Translations under genes and position numbers: made by a program | The notes under the pieces: model-generated | Database searches by the model: none | Seen by the model: the letters and a program-made list of their open reading frames with translations, nothing else | Told to the model about the DNA's origin: nothing | Source of the DNA: Bacteroidota bacterium | GTDB lineage: Bacteria > Bacteroidota > Bacteroidia > Chitinophagales > BACL12 | Reading direction: 5' to 3' | Assembly (NCBI GenBank): GCA_016706255.1 | Contig: JADJJZ010000013.1 | Location: 1 to 21,735 of the forward strand | DNA length: 21,735 nucleotides | Shown: positions 16,499 to 21,735 of the stretch, in pieces | How the letters are laid out: each line of letters begins with the position of its first letter | Position numbering within the stretch: the stretch's first letter is position 1

Positions 16499-16499
16499 T

Positions 16500-19400
16500 A
16501 TGAAACAAATATTTACTTATTTGCTGTTTTGCACCCTTGTAACAAAGTGCAATGGCAGATACCTACAATGTTACCTTCAAAGGTTAACATGAATGAGGTT
16601 GCCGCAGCGTATACCACACGGAGGTTAACGGCATTTAATGGTTGGTGCGGAGGTTGTAATCCTTTGACTGACGTTGATGGTGATGGCATTTGGGGGCTAC
16701 CATCGTATTGGAATCCGGTACCTATGAATACAAATTTGCTTATGATGCTTGGGCGGTCAGGAATCACTGGTTGAAGGTTCTCCTTGCACAGTTACTGCAT
16801 TTGGATTTACAAATCGTTCGTTGGTAGTTGGCGCTGCTGATGTTGTTTTGGATCCCATCTGTTGGGAAGTTGTGATGCCTGCGATGGTATTATGCTCGAC
16901 CAAATGGATTTACGGTTACTTTCGATGATGCCGGTGTTGAATACGGATTAATCGGATTTGGCGGTGCTGAAGCTTCTTCAATCGAAATAGATCCTACAGA
17001 TGCTACTAATATGGTAGCTAAAGTGATTAAATCAGGCGCTGCTGGATTATAGGCGGAACAACTATAACAAATGGCGCGGGTGCAGGTTTTGCAACGGCAA
17101 TTCCATTTAATGATGCTGCAACTACCATGACCGTTCGCGTTTGGTCACCGGATGCAGGCATTCCAGGTGCGTTTAAAAGTGGAAGACCATTTAGATCCTA
17201 CAAAATCGGTTGAAACTGAAGCTACAACTACTGTTGCGGTGATTGGGAAGTGCTTACATTCGATTTTGCAAACGAAGCACCAGGAACAGCTGTAATTAAC
17301 TATGGCTATACTTATGACAAGCTTCTATCTTCTTCAACTTCGGCGTCCGGAGCTGTTGCAGGTGAAAAAACATATTATTTTGATGATGTTGAATTTGGTG
17401 GCGGCGGTGAGCCGATGACTCAACGTTACATTCGCTGTAAATATGAATGAAGTTGCTGCAGGTTTTACTACACCTGAAGTAAATGGTTCATTTAACGGCT
17501 GGTGTGGTGGCTGTAACCCATTATCTGACCCTGATGGTGATGGTATTTGGTCAACAACACTTCCCTATATTAGAAGGCAATTATGAATATAAATTTGCTT
17601 ATGATGCATGGGCAGGTCGGAAGAATTAACTGAAGGTGATAGATACACAATTACATTAGGCGGTTTCACAAATAGAAAATTAGTTGTTGCGGTGGCGATG
17701 TTACACAACCAACAGTATGTTGGAAGTTTGTAACGATTGTGGTGTTATTGTTTTAGAACAAATGGATTTACCTGTAACATTCGATTTATTAGGTGTTGAA
17801 TATGGTTTAATTGGTTTTGGCGGCGCAGAAGCTTCAACTAATGAATCTGACCCTACAGGTGCACCAACACTGGTTGCAAAAGTTATTAAATCGGCAACTG
17901 CTGAATTGTGGCAGGAACAACAATTACAAACGGAGCCGGTGATGGTTTGGCAAATGCAATTCCGTTTACTGATGCATCTACAATTATGACCGTTCGTGTT
18001 TGGTCTCTGACGCAGAATTCCTGTTCGTTTAAAGTGGAAGATCATGCTGATCCTACTAAATCAGTTGAAACAAGAAGCAACTACAACTGTTGCAGGCGAC
18101 TGAGAAACATTAACATTTGATTTTCAAATGAAGCTCCGGGGAACAGCTGTAATCAACTTAGCTTATGCATACGATAAAACATCTATATTTTTCAATTTTG
18201 GAACAACAGGTGCAGTAGCAGGAGAAAAAACATATTATTTTGATGATGTTTATTTTGGCGAACCTGCAGAACCTGTAGTTTATAGTGTAACATTCAATGT
18301 TAACATGAATGAAGTTGCCGCAGCATTTACCACCTGAAGTAAATGGTACATTAATAATGGCTGGTGCGGTGGTTGTAATCCGTTATCTGATCCTGATGGT
18401 GATGGTATCTGAGTGCTACACTCGATATTACTGAAGGTATATCGGTTTAAATAGCTTATGATGCATGGGCAGGTTCTGAAACATTAGTTGATGGTGCTGA
18501 ATGTCTTTATTACTGATGCGGATTTGTAAACCGTGCACTTGAAGTAAACAGCGATATGGTAATGGATCCTGTATGTTGGGGCAGTTGTTTTTAGATTGTG
18601 GTGCTGCTGTTACATACGATGTATTATTTACAGTTGATATGAACGAAGTTGCCGCTGCTTTTACTACACCTGAAGTAAACGGTGCATTAATGGCTGGTGC
18701 GGAGGTTGCGCGCCAATGAGTGATTTTAGATGGTGATAATATTTGGGAATTAACTATTCCGCTTGAAGCTGGAACTTATGAATATAAATTTGCTTGCGAT
18801 ACTTGGGCAGGTTACAAAACATTATTAGAAGGTGATCCTTGTGCAGTACTGCTATCGGATTCACAAACCGTGCTTTATTAGTTACTGAAGATGTTGCTTT
18901 AGATACTGTATGTTGGGAAGTTGTTCTTCATATGAAGCAACAGTGCCTGCACATATTGTAAAATTCCAGGTGAATATAGATACCGTAACGAAACTTTCAC
19001 AACGCCTGAAGTAAATGGTATTTAACGGATGGTGCGGAGGTTGTGCTCAATGAGTGAGTTAGATGGAGACAATGTTTGGGAATTAGAAATTTTATTACCT
19101 GAAGGAACATATGAATACAAATTTGCTTACGATGCTTGGGCAGGTCCCAGGGAAGAAATTAACTGAAGGTGATATTTATGCCCATAACAACAGATGGTTT
19201 ACAAACCGCGCATTAACCGTAACCCGGTCCTGCAACTTTAGATGTTGTTTGTTGGGCAAAATGTTCAAAACGCAATGTGGCAATAAATAATTCTGTTATT
19301 GGAGATGTTAATGCTTATGGCCACAACCTGCAAATATTGTTGCCTATTTATCATTCGACGATAATCGTTTATGGATACTTGAAATATCGTTATAACAGAT

Positions 19401-19543
19401 ATTACAGGAAGGATGATTCAACAATGAGTAGTGGAAAATAATAACCACGAATTAAAGCGAACGGATTTGTGTCGGGTTCTTTATCAAATAACTGTAATTA
19501 AAAACGGATGGTTATTTATTCAAATAGTTTGTCAATATTATAA
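16500..19543 (+). CDS. Large secreted multi-module carbohydrate-binding-like protein with T9SS tail, heavily frameshifted
   Basis: ATG 16500 opens MKQIFTYLLFCTLVT, a signal peptide. The order of modules is Cys-rich type 1 (16557-16880), beta-sandwich type 2 (16890-17410), type 1 (17410-17740), type 2 (17750-18280), then type 1 three times (18280-18605, 18610-18930, 18945-19265). Type 1 repeats VNMNEVAAAFTTPEVNG, FNGWCGGC, DGDGIW, YEYKFAYDAWAG and CWGSC. Type 2 reads GVEYGLIGFGGAEAS, AGTTITNGAG, MTVRVWS, VEDHADPTKSVETE and AGEKTYYFDDVYFG, a layout I recall from CBM-like domains in Bacteroidota laminarinase-type enzymes. No catalytic domain is seen. The end, VYPQPANIVAYLSF...ITDITGRMIQQ...GFYQITVIKNG, is a T9SS sorting domain. 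Dozens of indels break the frame, mostly in base runs. Intact length would be about 1010 residues. A role in surface glycan capture is inferred. Confidence 0.7.
16557..19265 (+). repeat. Five type 1 and two type 2 modules in tandem (second gene)
   Basis: Repeats are visible at DNA level, for example GAATATAAATTTGCTTATGA before GCATGGGCAGG, GGCTGGTGCGGTGGTTGTAA and GAAAAAACATATTATTTTGA. Type 1 copies have a period of about 320-330 bases; a type 1 plus type 2 pair has a period of about 850-870. The last two type 1 copies have D-G-D-N in place of D-G-D-G in the acidic loop. Confidence 0.75.
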
Positions 19544-19624
19544 ATTATTTTTAGTATTGTTAGTTTCAACGGTTATGTTTTTCATAACGGGTTTTCAAGC
19601 AGAAATAGATAACCGTAAAGTAAA

Positions 19625-19651
19625 ACACCTGTAATTTTATATTACAGGTGT
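19625..19651. terminator. Hairpin terminator between convergent genes
   Basis: ACACCTGTAAT (19625-19635) pairs perfectly with ATTACAGGTGT (19641-19651) around TTTAT. It lies 82 bases after the second module protein and 84 bases after the IcmF-like gene end on the other strand. The flanking T/A runs are short (CGTTTAAAA on the right), so it could end transcription from both sides, but weakly. Confidence 0.7.
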
Positions 19652-19734
19652 CGTTTAAAATTATCGGTCTACAGTAGATTTATTAAGCGGATACTGCCGT
19701 TCTTAAATTAAAGCCTCAGCAATCATCGGATACA

Positions 19735-21735
19735 TTACATATTCCGTCTGTATTGTCCTCCACCTCAAACAGCGACTTGGTGATTTGACCAAAGGGGCAG
19801 AATTTACAACCTCCATTAATGCTTCGAATAAGTTATTCTGGATTGCAGTTGTTTGCAAATGACGCAAATGATATGCTGTAAACGAGGTGTTTTTTTTCAT
19901 ACAAATTTTTAAGCGTGGTAATCTGCGCTTCTTTCTTCTTCCGTTGCGGAATTACTTCCATCGGCAAAATAGTTGGTGAACCTTTTGAGATTCAGGAAAG
20001 TATTTACACCGGTTATTGGATAAGCACCAGTATGTTTTAATGTTTCATAAAATAAACTTTCTTCCTGAATTTTCCGAACGCTGATACATCGGTTTCCATT
20101 GCACCTAATACACCGCCGCGTTCTGTCATTCGGTCAAACTCATTGAGTACAGCCTCTTCCAACCAAATTAGTTAATTCTTCAATAATAAAATGAACCCTG
20201 AATAGGATTTTCATTTTTGTCAACCCTAATTCTTTATTAATTATTAGCTGAATGGCCATTGCTCTGCGTGAACTTTCTTCTGTTGGGGTTGTAATAGCCT
20301 CATCATATGCGTTGGTATGTAATGAATTACAATTATCGTAAATAGCATACAATGCCTGCAGTGTGGTTCTGATATCATTAAAATCAATTTCCTGCGCATC
20401 ATAAACTACTTCCACTGGTTTGAATATGATATTTTAACTTTTGCGAATCTATCATCCGCGCCTTATTTCATTTTCATAGCAATGGACCAAATTCTTCTCG
20501 CAACACGACCAATAACGGCATATTCGGATCAATACCGTTACTAAAGAAAAACGAAAGGTTTGGCCCAAATTCATTAATATTCATTCCACGACTTAAATAA
20601 TATTCTACATATGTAAATCCGTTTGCTAAAGTAAACGCTAATTGTCTAATCGGATTTGCTCCGGCTTCAGCAATATGATATCCGGAAATAGAAACAGAAT
20701 AAAAAATTACGAACCTTATTTTTGAATAAAATATTCCTGCACATCGCCCATCAAATTAAAAGAAAGCAAATTCTGTAGGAAAAATACAGGTATTTTGTGC
20801 CTGATCTTCTTTTAAAATATCTGCCTGAACAGTTACGCGGAACAGTTAGCTAATGTTTTTGCTTTAATGCCCGCATAAATTTCTGCAGAGTAATACCTGA
20901 TCACCCGGTTACCTAATAATAATAATCCTAATCCGTTATTTCCTGCAGGGTAAATCTGCTGCATTGTATTTTGGACGCAGATGTTCTCTGCCTTTGTAAA
21001 TTTCCTGAATTTTAGCTTCAACTTCCCGCCTCTAGTTTATTTTCAAGAATATATTTTTCACATTGTTGGTCAATAGCTGCATTCATAAAAATCAAAGTAG
21101 CATCGGCGCGGACCGTTAATGGTCATGGATACAGATGTTTTTGGATCAGCTAAATCAAATCCGCTGTATAATTTTTTGCATCATCCTAAACAACAAATAC
21201 TAACGCCGCTGTTACCAATTTTTCCGTAAATATCGGACGATAATCAGGGTCGTTTCCATATAATGTTAACTGCCAAACGCGGTTGATAAACGTTTTGCAG
21301 GCATACCTAAACTCACATAATGAAAACGCGTTTATTAGTGCGCTCAGGTCCGCCTTCACCGGCAAACATACGTGTTGGATCTTCTTCTTCGCGTTTAAAA
21401 GGATAAATACCGGCGGTAAACGGAAATTCACGGGGGTTCGTTTTTATACCAATTGCCATTTGTAATATGTCGCCCCAGGCTTCATATTTCAGCAGACTGA
21501 TTTTCAGAATTTGTAAATGCGATAAACTTTCCGAATGGTTTAATTTTTAATTCTTTATCGCGCACTTTGAATATATAATATTCATCAGTATACGATTTTA
21601 ATTTATTATTCCAGGTTTGAATTAAATCAGATTTTCATTATCAATTTTTTCGCAACCTTTTGGTATTTCGGCTTCCAGTTTGTTTTTAATTCGGTATCAT
21701 CTACAATTGACTTAGCGGTATGTAACGCGAATAAA
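19735..21735 (-). CDS. icmF: IcmF-like fused acyl-CoA mutase, C-terminal part, cut by the window edge and frameshifted
   Basis: About 667 residues of an expected 1100 or more are visible. Reading from the window edge: FPFTAGIYPFKREEEDPTRM, FAGEGGPERTNKRFHYVSLG, MPAKRLSTAF, DDAKKLYSGFDLADPKTSVS, MTINGP, TVQADILKEDQAQNTCIF, ISGYHIAEAGANPI, FTYVEYYLSRGMNINEFGP, FSNGIDPEYAVIGRVARR, KYHIQTSG, then AQEIDFNDIRTTLQALYAIY, NCNSLHTNAYDEAITTPTEE and the end FEVGGQYRRNM at 19735-19737. This is the coenzyme B12-dependent mutase TIM barrel of methylmalonyl-/isobutyryl-CoA mutases. The EDPTRMFAGEGGPERTN and QYRRNM signatures fit the fused IcmF type, whose B12 and GTPase domains would lie N-terminal, outside the window. 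It interconverts branched and linear acyl-CoAs in the cytosol. About 20 indels break the frame. It is probably a core metabolic gene. Confidence 0.85.

Noticed and set aside
17701..18045. Open frame on the - strand in the second module gene
   Set aside because: Antisense shadow of the type 2 module; the + strand encodes a clearly conserved repeat.
1..21735. tRNA or rRNA genes
   Set aside because: I found no T-loop or acceptor-stem pattern and no conserved rRNA segment while reading both strands. A dedicated scan was not possible.

Overview
The window looks like an accessory-to-core junction in an AT-rich member of the Bacteroidota. Three secreted proteins end in type IX secretion (T9SS) sorting domains, one promoter carries a TAnnTTTG-type -7 box, there is a Bacteroidota-style REP-associated Y1 transposase, and the right end carries an IcmF-type acyl-CoA mutase like those of Chitinophaga-like genomes. 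Lineage below phylum is inference. Many genes are broken by 1-2 base indels, densest at about 2.5-6.2 kb and 13-21.7 kb and rare at 6.3-10.2 kb and in the transposase. This pattern fits an error-prone, unpolished long-read assembly better than true decay. I therefore give most broken genes as one reconstructed CDS with the shifts described; only the first gene is typed as a pseudogene.

Layout. (1) 1-10208, all on the + strand: a run of about fourteen small, unrelated genes. They include a DUF1877-like gene with an in-frame stop, a secreted seven-repeat predicted beta-propeller with a T9SS tail, several membrane proteins and lipoproteins, a membrane-anchored SRPBCC-like protein, an NTR/TIMP-like secreted protein, a RibD_C/DHFR-like reductase and a YcxB-like protein. 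(2) 10209-10857: a convergent spacer made of repeat-like sequence and a roughly 79-bp tandem repeat. (3) 12881-10858, - strand: a two-gene operon with a 17-bp overlap, encoding a NrtR-like regulator (degenerate Nudix domain plus C-terminal winged helix) and a secreted clan GH-A glycoside hydrolase. (4) 13026-14482, + strand, divergent from that operon: a secreted protein with two Cys-rich carbohydrate-binding-like modules, Ig-like repeats and a T9SS tail, followed by a clear terminator. (5) 14567-16346: an intact REP-associated tyrosine transposase (RAYT) flanked on both sides by long hairpins in repeat blocks of about 353 bp. (6) 16500-19543, + strand: a second, larger T9SS protein with five copies of the same Cys-rich module and two copies of another module. 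(7) 21735-19735, - strand: the C-terminal part of an IcmF-like mutase, convergent with the previous gene and separated from it by a strong hairpin.

The most interesting proposal is a small carbohydrate regulon. Almost the same 23-bp palindrome (two TTGTAA/TTACAA arms, 21 of 23 positions identical) lies between the regulator-hydrolase operon and the first module protein, and again just upstream of the second module protein. This suggests that the NrtR-like regulator controls the hydrolase and both secreted binding proteins. The RAYT/hairpin cluster between the two module genes is the second notable system: hairpin copies differ by paired, compensating substitutions that preserve the stem.
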